64,000 nt of DNA from Clostridiales bacterium (lineage in GTDB: Bacteria; Bacillota; Clostridia; TANB77; CAG-508): NCBI GenBank assembly GCA_003534295.1, contig DPDV01000017.1, forward strand, positions 1 through 64,000, given 5' to 3'. Below, piece by piece: positions 1-7,522 of this stretch. The translations under genes were made by a program, and so were the position numbers. The notes under the pieces were generated by a model that saw only the letters and a program-made list of their open reading frames with translations, ran no database searches and was not told the DNA's origin. Each line of letters starts with the position of its first letter. The stretch's first letter is position 1.

Positions 1-76
1 AGAGTCATGTTAATGATAGCGAGAAATTACAATTTAGTAATTAGTTAAAAAATAGTAAGTTATAGGGAGGAATAAT

Positions 77-715
77 ATGAAATTGTATTTGTCATCGTAT
101 AAAATTGGAAATAGAATAGATGAATTGAAAAAGTGGATAAATGAGCATGGAAATAGAATATGTCTAATACCTAATTCAAGGGATATATATCCAGATAGTC
201 AAAGAAAATCAAATGGAATACAAGCAGATGAAAAAGAACTAACAGATTTGGGATTTGATGTTACAATAATTTCATTAAAAGATTACTTTAACGATAAAGA
301 AAAATTGTTGAATAGATTAAAAGAATTTAATGCTTTCTATGTTATTGGAGGAAATACATTTGCTTTAAGACAAGCCATGTATTTAAGTGGTTTTGATGAA
401 TATTTAAAGACAATAGAAAATAATCCGAATTATTTGTATGCAGGATATAGTGCAGGTATATGTGTACTTGCAAAAGATATGCATGGATTAGAAATGTGCG
501 ATGAACCTAATATCAATCCATATGGTATTGATACTATGTGGAACGGGTTAGGATATTTTGATTACATATTTCTTCCACATTATAAATCAAATCATAAAGA
601 AACCGAATTAATAGATGGTTGTGTTGAATATTGTGATAAGCATAATATTAAATATAAAACATTGCGTGATGGAGATGTAATTATACAACAAATAGAAAAA
701 CAAGTAGAAAGATAA
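77..715 (+). CDS. Peptidase S51 (peptidase E-like) family protein
   Basis: This 212-residue protein fits the S51 serine peptidase family (aspartyl dipeptidase / cyanophycinase-like fold). The nucleophile elbow is visible as GYSAG with Ser125, preceded by the VIGGNTFAL loop near residue 90 that is typical of the family, and a candidate catalytic His168 sits in LPHYK. The length matches small cytoplasmic S51 enzymes and there is no signal peptide. The ATG is preceded by a good GGGAGGA ribosome site. It is followed by a terminator-like hairpin, so it is probably transcribed alone or with something upstream of the window. Substrate cannot be told from sequence; S51 members of this size usually act on Asp-X dipeptides, but many are uncharacterised. 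Confidence 0.85.
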   Translation: MKLYLSSYKIGNRIDELKKWINEHGNRICLIPNSRDIYPDSQRKSNGIQADEKELTDLGFDVTIISLKDYFNDKEKLLNRLKEFNAFYVIGGNTFALRQAMYLSGFDEYLKTIENNPNYLYAGYSAGICVLAKDMHGLEMCDEPNINPYGIDTMWNGLGYFDYIFLPHYKSNHKETELIDGCVEYCDKHNIKYKTLRDGDVIIQQIEKQVER

Positions 716-741
716 ATTACAAGTTATAATTAAAAAATTAT

Positions 742-793
742 CCATTTATTGAGCTACACCAAAAAAGTTGAGTTCATGAATGGGTATTTTTTT
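742..793 (+). terminator. Probable intrinsic terminator after the S51 peptidase gene
   Basis: Arms at about 742-753 and 772-784 can pair as an imperfect hairpin with wobble pairs, followed by a run of T at 786-793. It lies between the peptidase gene and the promoter of the GntR gene. Confidence 0.5.
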
Positions 794-803
794 ATAGAAA
801 GTA

Positions 804-845
804 TTGACAAAAAGCAAAGATAGTTATATGGTGTTATATATAACA
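804..845 (+). promoter_or_regulatory. Promoter with perfect palindromic operator for the GntR gene
   Basis: A consensus -35 TTGACA (804-809) is followed after 17 bp by a weak -10 TATGGT (827-832). A perfect 14-bp palindrome, TGTTATATATAACA, occupies 832-845 at the expected transcription start and lies 19 bp upstream of the TTG start codon. This is the usual place for autorepression by YtrA-type GntR regulators; the regulator-operator link is inference. Confidence 0.65.
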
Positions 846-864
846 TTGAGCGAGAGGTGATAAT

Positions 865-1239
865 TTGAACTTTATTATAAGTAATAATAGTGATGTACCT
901 ATTTATCAACAAATTAAAAATGAAATAATTAATTCAATAAGCAATAATGACTTAAAAGAAAATGATATGTTGCCATCTATTAGAAATTTAGCAAAAGATT
1001 TAAGAATTAGTATTTTAACAGTAAAAAAAGCCTATGATGAACTAGAGCAAGAAGCATATATTAAAACAGTTCAAGGAAAGGGAACATTTATAACACCAAG
1101 AAACAAAGCATTAATAAGGGAAAAACAAATTAGTATAATAGAAAAGCATATTGAACAAATAGTTGACATAGCAAAAATATCTAACATTAGCAAAGAAGAA
1201 GTAATGGGCTTATTTAACTATATTTATGAGGAGGAATAG
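865..1239 (+). CDS. GntR-family (YtrA subfamily) transcriptional regulator
   Basis: The 124-residue protein has the short GntR/YtrA architecture: an N-terminal winged helix (about residues 8-75, with PIYQQIKNEI, LPSIRNLAKDLRIS and the wing region TVQGKGTFI) and only a short helical C-terminal tail instead of a ligand-binding domain. It starts at a TTG codon behind a GAGAGGTGA ribosome site. YtrA-type regulators normally repress an operon of ABC transporter genes that follows them. Here the next gene, five bases after the stop, starts like an ABC ATPase but is destroyed, so the regulator seems to have outlived its target transporter. The palindrome just upstream is a likely autoregulatory site. 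Confidence 0.9.
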   Translation: MNFIISNNSDVPIYQQIKNEIINSISNNDLKENDMLPSIRNLAKDLRISILTVKKAYDELEQEAYIKTVQGKGTFITPRNKALIREKQISIIEKHIEQIVDIAKISNISKEEVMGLFNYIYEEE

Positions 1240-1244
1240 TTAAA

Positions 1245-1451
1245 ATGGAAAACATTTTGGAAGTTAAAAAATTATCTAAAAAATATGATGGTTTTGAATT
1301 TAAAAATATAAATATAGAATTACCCAAAGGAACAGTTATAACAAATATTCCAGAAGAGTTTATTCAACAAATAGAGAATTGGATAAATAACTTGTTAAGA
1401 CCTATGTTTGGATATAAATCGAGTTTAGAAATGGCAAAAAATGTATCATAA
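1245..1451 (+). pseudogene. ABC-transporter ATPase remnant fused to an unrelated tail
   Basis: The reading frame begins like a YtrB-type ABC ATPase (ENILEVKKLSKKYDGFEFKN, then IELPKG just before the place where Walker A should be). After about 30 residues the similarity to ABC proteins ends: no Walker A, signature or Walker B follows. The remaining part, with INNLLRPMFGYKSSLE, resembles the conserved end of IS30-type transposases (INN-RP---GYK--E pattern), which is inference. The simplest reading is deletion between an ABC gene and a transposase end. A good ribosome site (GAGGAATAG) precedes the ATG, so a 68-residue chimera may still be translated. Confidence 0.6.
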
Positions 1452-1530
1452 ATAATGTTATAATTTTATTGAAAAAAGTGCAACACTTATTATTGCAATT
1501 TATAATAAAATAAAAAGTATTTTTAAATGA

Positions 1531-1559
1531 TTGACGAATCGACATAAATATGTTAAGAT
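1531..1559 (+). promoter_or_regulatory. Sigma-A promoter of the nucleotidyltransferase-like gene
   Basis: TTGACG (1531-1536), a 17-bp spacer, then TAAGAT (1554-1559). It lies 34 bp upstream of the ATG at 1594 and shows that the upstream in-frame TTG at 1531 is a -35 element, not a start codon. Confidence 0.55.
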
Positions 1560-1593
1560 TTTGGAAAAATATGTAAAAGGAGTTGAAAAGAAT

Positions 1594-1983
1594 ATGAACA
1601 AAGAAGAATTATTAAACCTTGTGGAAAGTTTAAATATGCCTAGAGATGAATATTATATTTTAGGTGGTGGTAGCTTAGTTATGTTTGGAATAAAAGATAA
1701 AACTGCAGATTTAGATTTATGTGTATCAGAAGAATTATTTGCCAGATTAAAAGAAGAATATAATTTAGATGAAAAAGATAAAAATGAATGCGGATTTTAT
1801 CATATTTCAGATATTATTGAGGTTATACCTAACCCTAAAGACGAATTTACTTGTGAAGAAATTGAGGGATATCAGGTTGAAGAATTAAAAAGAATACTTG
1901 AATTTAAGAAAAAAAGAAATGCACCAAAAGATCAACCTTATATTGAAAAAATTACTAAGTATTTAGAAGAACATAAAAATTAA
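1594..1983 (+). CDS. Small nucleotidyltransferase-like protein
   Basis: The 129-residue product shows the start of a minimal nucleotidyltransferase fold: LGGGSLVMFGI (about residues 22-32), followed by TADLDLCVS with the D-x-D pair, then a short helical C-terminal region. This resembles nucleotidyltransferase proteins of the AbiEii/DUF1814-like and MNT-like groups, which often act in toxin-antitoxin or resistance systems. No partner gene is adjacent. I chose the ATG at 1594 because it has an AAAGGAG site at a suitable distance and a promoter overlaps the earlier in-frame TTG. A terminator hairpin follows. Function beyond the fold is unknown. Confidence 0.65.
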   Translation: MNKEELLNLVESLNMPRDEYYILGGGSLVMFGIKDKTADLDLCVSEELFARLKEEYNLDEKDKNECGFYHISDIIEVIPNPKDEFTCEEIEGYQVEELKRILEFKKKRNAPKDQPYIEKITKYLEEHKN

Positions 1984-1991
1984 TATAATTG

Positions 1992-2026
1992 AGCGAATAA
2001 TTAGTATTGCTAGTTACTCGCTTTTT
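1992..2026 (+). terminator. Probable intrinsic terminator
   Basis: AGCGA near 1992 pairs with TCGCT ending at 2022, with further interrupted pairing inside, and is followed directly by a T run (2022-2026). It sits just after the nucleotidyltransferase-like gene. Confidence 0.55.
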
Positions 2027-2035
2027 ATAGTTTAA

Positions 2036-2510
2036 AAGCACAAAATAATGATAGGAAAATCTGAAAATTATAAAATTATCTTGGCTTAGAAAAATATCGC
2101 AATCTAATATAAAAGAATAATATTTTTGAAATGCTGATTTTTAGGCATTTATTAAAAATGCTCGAAAAAGGCTAAAAAGACGACGCACGAGAATCGATTT
2201 TAAGGCATTTTTCGAAAAAAGCAATATAGTTTACATGTCTTGAAAAACGGCTAAAATAAGAATTTGAGCGGATTTCGAGAGTTTGAAAAAAAATTATAAG
2301 ATACAATATAGAATTTTATATAGAAATAATAAATTAGAATATAAACTAATATAAGTACAAAATATTAAAGCTAGAGTTTTATAAGGAAATAATATAGTTT
2401 GTTGTTAAAACAAATAGCTTAAATACTAGTAATAGCAAGGAATTGTAAGATTTTGTGGGTAGGACCATATATGTATGGTTTTATATTTTGCCCCTATCTC
2501 TTATTGCACA
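2036..2510 (+). repeat. Noncoding repeat unit A (about 480 nt), related to unit B
   Basis: No convincing gene lies here. The block shares ordered motifs with 4104-4610: an opening CAAAATAATGATA, a central GACGCACGAGAATC then TTTTAA, a TATAGTTT block, and a closing GGGTAGGAC hairpin followed by a CCTAT and GCACAAAA block. The closing hairpin is ACCATA-tatg-TATGGT here. Because the order is preserved while the bases drift, this looks like two old copies of one element or RNA. Which strand is active is unknown. Confidence 0.6.
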
Positions 2511-2542
2511 AAAGTTTCATAATAGTAGCCCTTATTAAAAAA

Positions 2543-2571
2543 TTGACATTTAATTATATGTATGATATTAT
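2543..2571 (+). promoter_or_regulatory. Strong sigma-A promoter
   Basis: TTGACA (2543-2548), a 17-bp spacer, then TATTAT (2566-2571), 22 bp upstream of the ATG at 2594. Confidence 0.7.
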
Positions 2572-2593
2572 TTTAAATAAAGAGGTATATACA

Positions 2594-3106
2594 ATGAAGA
2601 AGAAATATATTAAGATATTAATAATTGCTTTATTTACAATATCAATTATTATATTATTTGTTTTATTAACACATTTAAACAATAAAAAAATAATCGTTGA
2701 AGATTCATATATAAATTGGGCTGGGGGATTCTCATATGAGGGAACTGTCATTTGCGACGATGGGAGTATATATAAATTCTCGATGAATGACAAAAAAGAT
2801 AAATATGAAAAATCTTATGAAGACTTAAAAAAATTAAATATAGCTATTTTAAATAATAAAACAAAATATGTTGGAAAAATTAGTGAAGAATACTTAAAAG
2901 AAATAAAAGAATTCTCAAAGGATATTAAATCCGAAAATTTTCAATATAATTATTCGGGCGGAGCAGATATAGGACAACATAGTATTCATATATGGAATTA
3001 CGATTTAAATGAAAAAATTACATTAAGTGCATTCGGAGATTGGATTGGTAGTAATTCAAGTAAAAATATAAACGAACTAATAAATATTATTAAAAAATAT
3101 ACATAA
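2594..3106 (+). CDS. Membrane-anchored protein of unknown function
   Basis: The 170-residue product has a lysine-rich start and one hydrophobic segment (about residues 6-26), then an extracytoplasmic region. It could be a signal anchor or an uncleaved signal peptide; no lipobox is present. The ectodomain begins with a tryptophan/glycine-rich patch (NWAGGFSYEG), has a charged middle, then GGADIGQHSIHIWNY near residue 125. I do not recognise a family. The ATG at 2594 is chosen because an AGAGG ribosome site and a consensus promoter lie just upstream; an open frame extending further upstream runs through repeat unit A and the promoter and is unlikely to be translated. Confidence 0.65.
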   Translation: MKKKYIKILIIALFTISIIILFVLLTHLNNKKIIVEDSYINWAGGFSYEGTVICDDGSIYKFSMNDKKDKYEKSYEDLKKLNIAILNNKTKYVGKISEEYLKEIKEFSKDIKSENFQYNYSGGADIGQHSIHIWNYDLNEKITLSAFGDWIGSNSSKNINELINIIKKYT

Positions 3107-3291
3107 TAGTAACCCCCTTGAAGAGATTTTCTTCATATAAAATTTATATTCGTTAATAATATTCGACAATGATCTTTAATTTTCTTAATTAAAATTGAAA
3201 CAATAATATAGTTATTTAAATAATATCTAACAGTTAAGTTGAATAAAGTTTGTTCAGCTTATTTTTTATACCTTCAGAAAAAGGAGGGAAA

Positions 3292-3532
3292 ATGCAAAAT
3301 ACAAAAGTAATTGCAATTGCAAACCAAAAAGGCGGAGTTGGAAAAACTACAACAACGCTTTCTCTTCGGAGTTGCTCTAGCATTAGAATATACATACCAA
3401 CAAATTCTTGCTATACAAGCAGAACAAGTTAATAATAAAGCAGATCTTCATGATACAAATACAAAAATGGCTGAAAATATGATAGAATCAGCGAATATAC
3501 TTGATTTTGATAAAATGATTAAAAAAGCATAA
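3292..3532 (+). pseudogene. ParA/Soj ATPase remnant (frameshifted and internally deleted)
   Basis: A strong AAGGAGGG ribosome site precedes an ATG that opens with the ParA hallmark: TKVIAIANQKGGVGKTTTT, the deviant Walker A motif. The frame then breaks after TLSL; shifting by one base restores GVALALE, the next expected ParA segment. What follows (to the stop at 3532) does not match ParA, and the usual Walker A' and B regions are missing, so there is also an internal deletion. After the stop, about 20 more codons in another frame run to about 3610 without a recognisable identity. This is probably the wreck of a plasmid or integrative-element partition gene. Confidence 0.7.
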
Positions 3533-3606
3533 ATTTTCATAATTCAGAAAAATTAGGTGGAGTAGGGGGAAGAGCCTTATTTTCAGATATATACAATTTA
3601 AATAAA

Positions 3607-4103
3607 TATTAAAAACCAAAAAATAGAAAAATAGGTAGTAAAATATTTTGTGCAATGTTCTTAAATTATTTTTAGAAAAAATATAAAATATATAATTTAA
3701 TAAAATAATTTTAATTTAAATTTTAAATTAAAATTAAAAAAATTACAAATTAAAGATTTTAAAATTTTGTTTGTAAAAAATCTTAAAACGAAGATTTGAT
3801 TATTACAAATTGATTTATAAATTTTAATTATAATCTTAGATTTTAAATTATATTTATAAAGTCTGAAAATCAATTATAATTAATTTAAATTATTAACTAA
3901 TCAAATTATCTGTTTATGATTCTAAAAATTAATTTTGATGCTTTAAATTTATAGTATGCAATTTAAATTTGCAGATTTTAATTAAACTTATGGAATTATA
4001 ATTATATGTAAGATCTTTTGAAATTAGTTAAAATAATGGCTTGTGTGAATCGTTTTTAAAGTATTTTAATAAAACAGTCATATAGTTTGTTGTCTGGTAT
4101 TTT
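3607..4103. other. Extremely AT-rich spacer without a gene
   Basis: Mostly A/T runs and short self-complementary AT stretches (for example around 3712-3750). At about 4036-4103 there is a partial extra copy of the central part of repeat unit B (a GAATCGTTTTTAAAG block followed by TATAGTTTGTTGTC). No ribosome sites or codon bias suggest a gene. Confidence 0.5.
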
Positions 4104-4610
4104 AGCAAAATAATGATAATTCTAAGATTTAGCAATTTTTAATAGTAAATTGTTTGACTTTATAGATATACAATAATAATCAAAAATACCTCAAAAAAGC
4201 GACGCACGAGAATCAATTTTAAGCCGTTTTTATTTTTAAAGCTTATAGTTTGTTGTCGGTAAAATACGTCAAATATAGAGAAATAAGCATTTTGAAGATT
4301 TTAGATAAAATTTAGATAGAAGATCAGAAATTTAAAAAAATTATTAAGATATAAATTTAAAATTTAAAGATAAAAATTATTTGAACATCAAATTATATAG
4401 ATAAAATATTTAAGAAGCTTAAAATGAATTTTAAAGCGTTATAAAAATAAAGTAATATAAGTTGTTGAATAAGATTAAATAATAAATAATATGCAAAGTA
4501 AAATAACTAAATAATAAGTAAGTATTAGTAAGGCTAAAGACTTGAAAGTGATGAAATTACTGGGTAGGACTATAATCATAGTCTATATATTTTACTCCTA
4601 TTCTTTTTTT
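4104..4610 (+). repeat. Noncoding repeat unit B (about 500 nt), related to unit A
   Basis: The block carries the same ordered motifs as 2036-2510: CAAAATAATGATA at the start, GCGACGCACGAGAATC in the middle, TATAGTTTGTTGTC, then GGGTAGGAC and a hairpin. The hairpin arms are GACTAT-aatc-ATAGTC here, whereas unit A has ACCATA/TATGGT, so paired bases changed together. It ends in a CTCCTATTC and GCACAAAA block. No gene is visible. Confidence 0.6.
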
Positions 4611-4690
4611 GCACAAAACTTTGATTTTGTGCAATGTTCTGCATTCCTTTTTTAACACTTTTCCATATCTACTTCTACCTCATTGTTCAT
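4611..4690. repeat. Dispersed 3'-flank repeat, copy 1
   Basis: GCACAAAACTTTGATTTTGT and the following GCAATGTT, ATTCC and T-run recur at 7345-7410 and 9096-9150. In all three places the sequence lies just past the 3' end of a minus-strand gene or pseudogene. GCACAAA and TTTGTGC arms can form a hairpin here. Confidence 0.6.
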
Positions 4691-4743
4691 AAACTTCCCT
4701 CCATAATTATATTTTTGATTTTGATTTTGTATAATAAACTATA

Positions 4744-5181
4744 TTAAAATAAATATTTAAAAATTTGTTCTGGATATAAGGTTAACTCTTTATCTTTAAA
4801 TCTATTAATATCTATCCACATTGCTTCTGTTTCTGAATCATCATCTATTACAGAATATTTTTCTTGATAATCTTTATCATCAATATAAGCATCATAAAAC
4901 AATACTAATTCATGTGCATTTTTACCTTTATAATTAAATATATTTTCAGAAATGCCTAAAAATTTTCCAACCTTTATATCTATGTTGAGTTCTTCTTTAA
5001 ATTCCCTTTTTAATGCATCTTCGCTTTTCTCTAAAAATTCTATTCCGCCACCCAAGCATCGATAAAATTCCTGTTCTTTTAATTTATCATATCCCTTACT
5101 AACTAACAGTTTATTACCATTTCTAACTAATCCAAGCACTATAGGTCTAATTTCTTTAAATTTATCCATATAAAATTTCAT
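4744..5181 (-). CDS. Nudix hydrolase
   Basis: The 145-residue protein has a clear Nudix box from Gly45: GGGIEFLEKSEDALKREF, continuing KEELN, fitting G-x5-E-x7-R-E-hydrophobic-x-E-E, with Asn where the final Gly is common. Glu63 and Glu64 are the expected metal ligands. Nudix enzymes hydrolyse a nucleoside diphosphate linked to another group; the substrate is not predictable here. A consensus promoter and an AGGAGAAAGGA ribosome site precede the ATG; a second in-frame Met is at codon 5. A tyrosine-recombinase fragment lies directly upstream, an arrangement repeated at 10.3-11.3 kb with a different Nudix gene. Confidence 0.9.
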   Translation of the reverse strand: MKFYMDKFKEIRPIVLGLVRNGNKLLVSKGYDKLKEQEFYRCLGGGIEFLEKSEDALKREFKEELNIDIKVGKFLGISENIFNYKGKNAHELVLFYDAYIDDKDYQEKYSVIDDDSETEAMWIDINRFKDKELTLYPEQIFKYLF

Positions 5182-5204
5182 TCCTTTCTCCTAATATATG
5201 TATA

Positions 5205-5233
5205 ATTATACCATTTTATCTGTAATATTACAA
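5205..5233 (-). promoter_or_regulatory. Sigma-A promoter of the Nudix gene
   Basis: On the minus strand TTGTAA (5233-5228), 17 bp, TATAAT (5210-5205), 24 bp upstream of the Nudix start codon. Confidence 0.75.
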
Positions 5234-5297
5234 TTATTCTTCAAACTCTTTTTTCGTATTCCTTATTAATTTATTAATTTTTAATTATTATTCTATC

Positions 5298-5693
5298 TTA
5301 TGTAATATATTTTCTATGTGAATTTTTAACATTAGTTTGATTAACCATTGCATATTCCATTGTTGTATCTATTTTAATATGTCCCAATAATTTTTGCACT
5401 TGTTCTATTGGCATACCTTTATCTATTGCCATTGTAGCCATTGTTCTTCTAAATTTATGTGGATGAACTTTATTTATATTTGCTTGTTTTCCTAAGTTTC
5501 TGATAACTATTTCAATTCCTGATATTCCTAATCTGTTATATGGTTTTATTAATGATACGAATAATACTTCGTTGTTATCAATTCTTGTTTCTAAATATTT
5601 CTCTATATACATTTTACTCTTTGTACTAAAATAGACTTCTCTTTCACTATTACCTTTACCTAAAACAATACAACTTCTTTCTTGAAAGTTCAT
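5298..5693 (-). pseudogene. Tyrosine recombinase fragment (C-terminal catalytic part), copy 1
   Basis: The frame encodes the second half of a phage/Xer-type integrase catalytic domain. Visible are the catalytic Lys turn GKGNSERE, the HPHKFRRT box, KLLGHIKIDTT and the nucleophile region MEYAMVN. The SAM-like N-terminal domain and the first catalytic Arg (GMR-GE motif) are missing, so it cannot be an active recombinase alone. A second, more damaged copy at 10903-11310 still has the GMRVGE segment and shows what was lost. Upstream (5771-5830) is a block also found upstream of copy 2. I call it a decayed mobile-element gene, although the 131-residue frame is open and could be expressed. Confidence 0.8.
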
Positions 5694-5770
5694 AATATAG
5701 AACTCTATCTATATTATACAATATTTGATTGACATAATAAAAGATGAGCATATTTTATATACCCATCCAA

Positions 5771-5830
5771 ATATTTATATTTTTTTCAAATTTCGAAATT
5801 CAATCTCAGCGATAAATTACTATTTTTCTA
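5771..5830. repeat. Recombinase-flank repeat, copy 1
   Basis: The stretch with CAATCTCAGCGATAAATTAC, preceded by a TTTCAAATTTCGAAATT block, recurs at 11324-11375. In both cases it lies upstream (in minus-strand sense) of a recombinase fragment. Confidence 0.6.
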
Positions 5831-5888
5831 ATTTTATTTTTTTCCATTCTTCTTTTATTTTTCTTATTACTGATATAATTAAAATTGC

Positions 5889-6887
5889 TTAAATATTCCC
5901 TAAAAATTCAAATATTTTATTATAATATGTTTCTGGCTCTTTGTACTTAGAGTCTGTATGTCCTGCATCATGTATTATTAGCTTATCTTTTTTACAATTT
6001 GCTGCTTCATATAGTTCTTCACACATATATTCGGGTACAAAATCGTCTGCATCTCCATGTATAAATAAAATTGGTGTTTTATTATTTTTTACTTGTTCTA
6101 ATGCAGATGCTTCTTTTATATCATAATTTGCTCTTACGTTTGCAACTATTTCAAACATATTTAGTATAGGAAATGTTGGTAAATTAAACCTTGCTTTTGC
6201 CTCTGATGCAAATATGTCCCAAACTGATGTATAACCGCTATCTGCTACTATTGCTTTTACATTTGTAGGTAAGTCCTTACCTGATGCCATTAAGACCGTT
6301 GCTGCTCCCATTGATGAACCATGTAGTATAATTTCTGCATCTTCATTTTGCTTAATAATTAAATTTATCCAACATTGTAAATCTTCTTTATCTAGCCACC
6401 CCATTCCTATATATTCTCCATCACTTTCACTACATGCTCTCATACTTGGAATTAAAACATTATAGCCTTCTTTTGAAAAATGCATTCCTATTGAAATTAT
6501 AGAATTTGGAGTTGAACGATAACCATGTAATATTATTGCCCATTTGTTACTTGATTCATCTTTTATATATTGTGTCCCTCTTAAAGTAATTCCGTCTTTT
6601 GCTTTTACTTCTACTTTTTTATTCTCAATAGTTTCAGACCATTCATTTGCTAATTGTTTTTCATTCTTTTTATTTTCTTCTATAATTTTTTCTGCTTCAT
6701 TATCTATGTTTGCAACTGTTATTGAATCTGCATTTTTTACTTCTCTATCTCCGCCATTTCCAGTTCTTAATATAGCATAATTCACAAAATAATTTCCAAT
6801 TCCAATAGTAGCAACTATACTAATTATAACTATAATTAATACTGCAATTAGTAATCTTTTTAACAATATTTTATTTTTTTCTTCCAT
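5889..6887 (-). CDS. Membrane-anchored alpha/beta hydrolase
   Basis: The 332-residue protein has an N-terminal transmembrane anchor (about residues 9-31), a linker, then an alpha/beta hydrolase domain from about residue 105. WAIILHGYRS marks the oxyanion loop, HGSSMGAA the nucleophile elbow, HGDADDFVP the acid and DAGHTDS the catalytic histidine, so the triad is complete. This is the layout of the Bacillus YqkD-like group: extracytoplasmic esterase/lipase-like enzymes with unknown substrate. A GAGGGGAAATAGAG site precedes the ATG, with a TATAAT box further upstream but no clear -35. It has no obvious operon partner. Confidence 0.85.
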   Translation of the reverse strand: MEEKNKILLKRLLIAVLIIVIISIVATIGIGNYFVNYAILRTGNGGDREVKNADSITVANIDNEAEKIIEENKKNEKQLANEWSETIENKKVEVKAKDGITLRGTQYIKDESSNKWAIILHGYRSTPNSIISIGMHFSKEGYNVLIPSMRACSESDGEYIGMGWLDKEDLQCWINLIIKQNEDAEIILHGSSMGAATVLMASGKDLPTNVKAIVADSGYTSVWDIFASEAKARFNLPTFPILNMFEIVANVRANYDIKEASALEQVKNNKTPILFIHGDADDFVPEYMCEELYEAANCKKDKLIIHDAGHTDSKYKEPETYYNKIFEFLGNI

Positions 6888-7000
6888 CTCTATTTCCCCT
6901 CATATTAATTTTAATACATTATAACATAGAAATTAGTAAATTAATTGTAATTGACTTATTAGTATAAATTGAGGTAAATACCTATCTAGCCTACTTCTTG

Positions 7001-7132
7001 TTAAGATTTGTTTTTGTTTACATACCTATAAATAAGTAAGTATATTAAAATTAAGCCAGACACTCCAATTAAAGCAAAACCTATATTATCAATATATAAT
7101 TTATCTTTTTCATTACTTGTTTGCCCTCCAAA
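7001..7132 (-). pseudogene. C-terminal remnant of a membrane protein
   Basis: About 43 codons end at a TAA (7003-7001) and encode a short polar stretch, one hydrophobic helix (IGFALIGVSGLILIYLLIY) and a basic tail, the pattern of a C-terminal membrane anchor. There is no start codon; the frame is cut at 7132 exactly where a dispersed repeat begins. Parent gene not identifiable. Confidence 0.4.
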
Positions 7133-7410
7133 TTACTATTTTTTATTGTCTGCCATTTTTTATTCCTACATAATATATTTTTTCTGTATAATTTTCTTTA
7201 AATTCTATTGATTCATTCTCATTCATGCTACTTACCTCCATTTCTAATCGTTCAAAATATCGTTCAATCGTTCAACCTTATTATAAATTATACAAGATAT
7301 ATTTTAAATTTTTGCATTTTTCGATGCTCCAAGTTGGTCGCATTGCTTTGATTTTGTGCAATGTTTCATATTCCTTTTTTTACACTTTTTCATATCTATT
7401 TCTACCTCTC
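7131..7410 (-). mobile_element. Internally deleted copy of the RecG-like gene unit
   Basis: Segment 7131-7172 matches the sequence that lies after the 3' end of the RecG-like gene (11360-11401). It is joined directly to 7174-7320, which matches the first codons (MNENESIEFKENYTEKI), ribosome site, CGTTCAA iterons and promoter area of that gene (12669-12830). The whole gene body is missing. The block continues into the dispersed 3'-flank repeat (7345-7410). The start codon is at 7226-7224, but the frame is lost after about 18 codons. It is a shrunken, MITE-like derivative rather than a gene. Confidence 0.7.
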
Positions 7411-7522
7411 TTCTATTGTTTATTTATGTGTGCAACAAAAAAAGAGATATTGATTAAATTCAATACTCCGTAATTTTTTTATTATTTACTTATTTTAATG
7501 TTGTTAAAGTAATTTGATTTAC

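Noticed and set aside
1..48. Open frame running into the window (16 codons to TAA)
   Set aside because: Too short and without a recognisable motif; it may be the end of an upstream gene but cannot be supported.
2453..2593. Upstream extension of the membrane-protein frame
   Set aside because: It runs through repeat unit A and the promoter, lacks a ribosome site, and a better start is at 2594.
3607..4740. Possible CRISPR array or replication origin in the AT-rich stretch
   Set aside because: Repeats are not regularly spaced and there are no cas genes or DnaA-box cluster that I can see.
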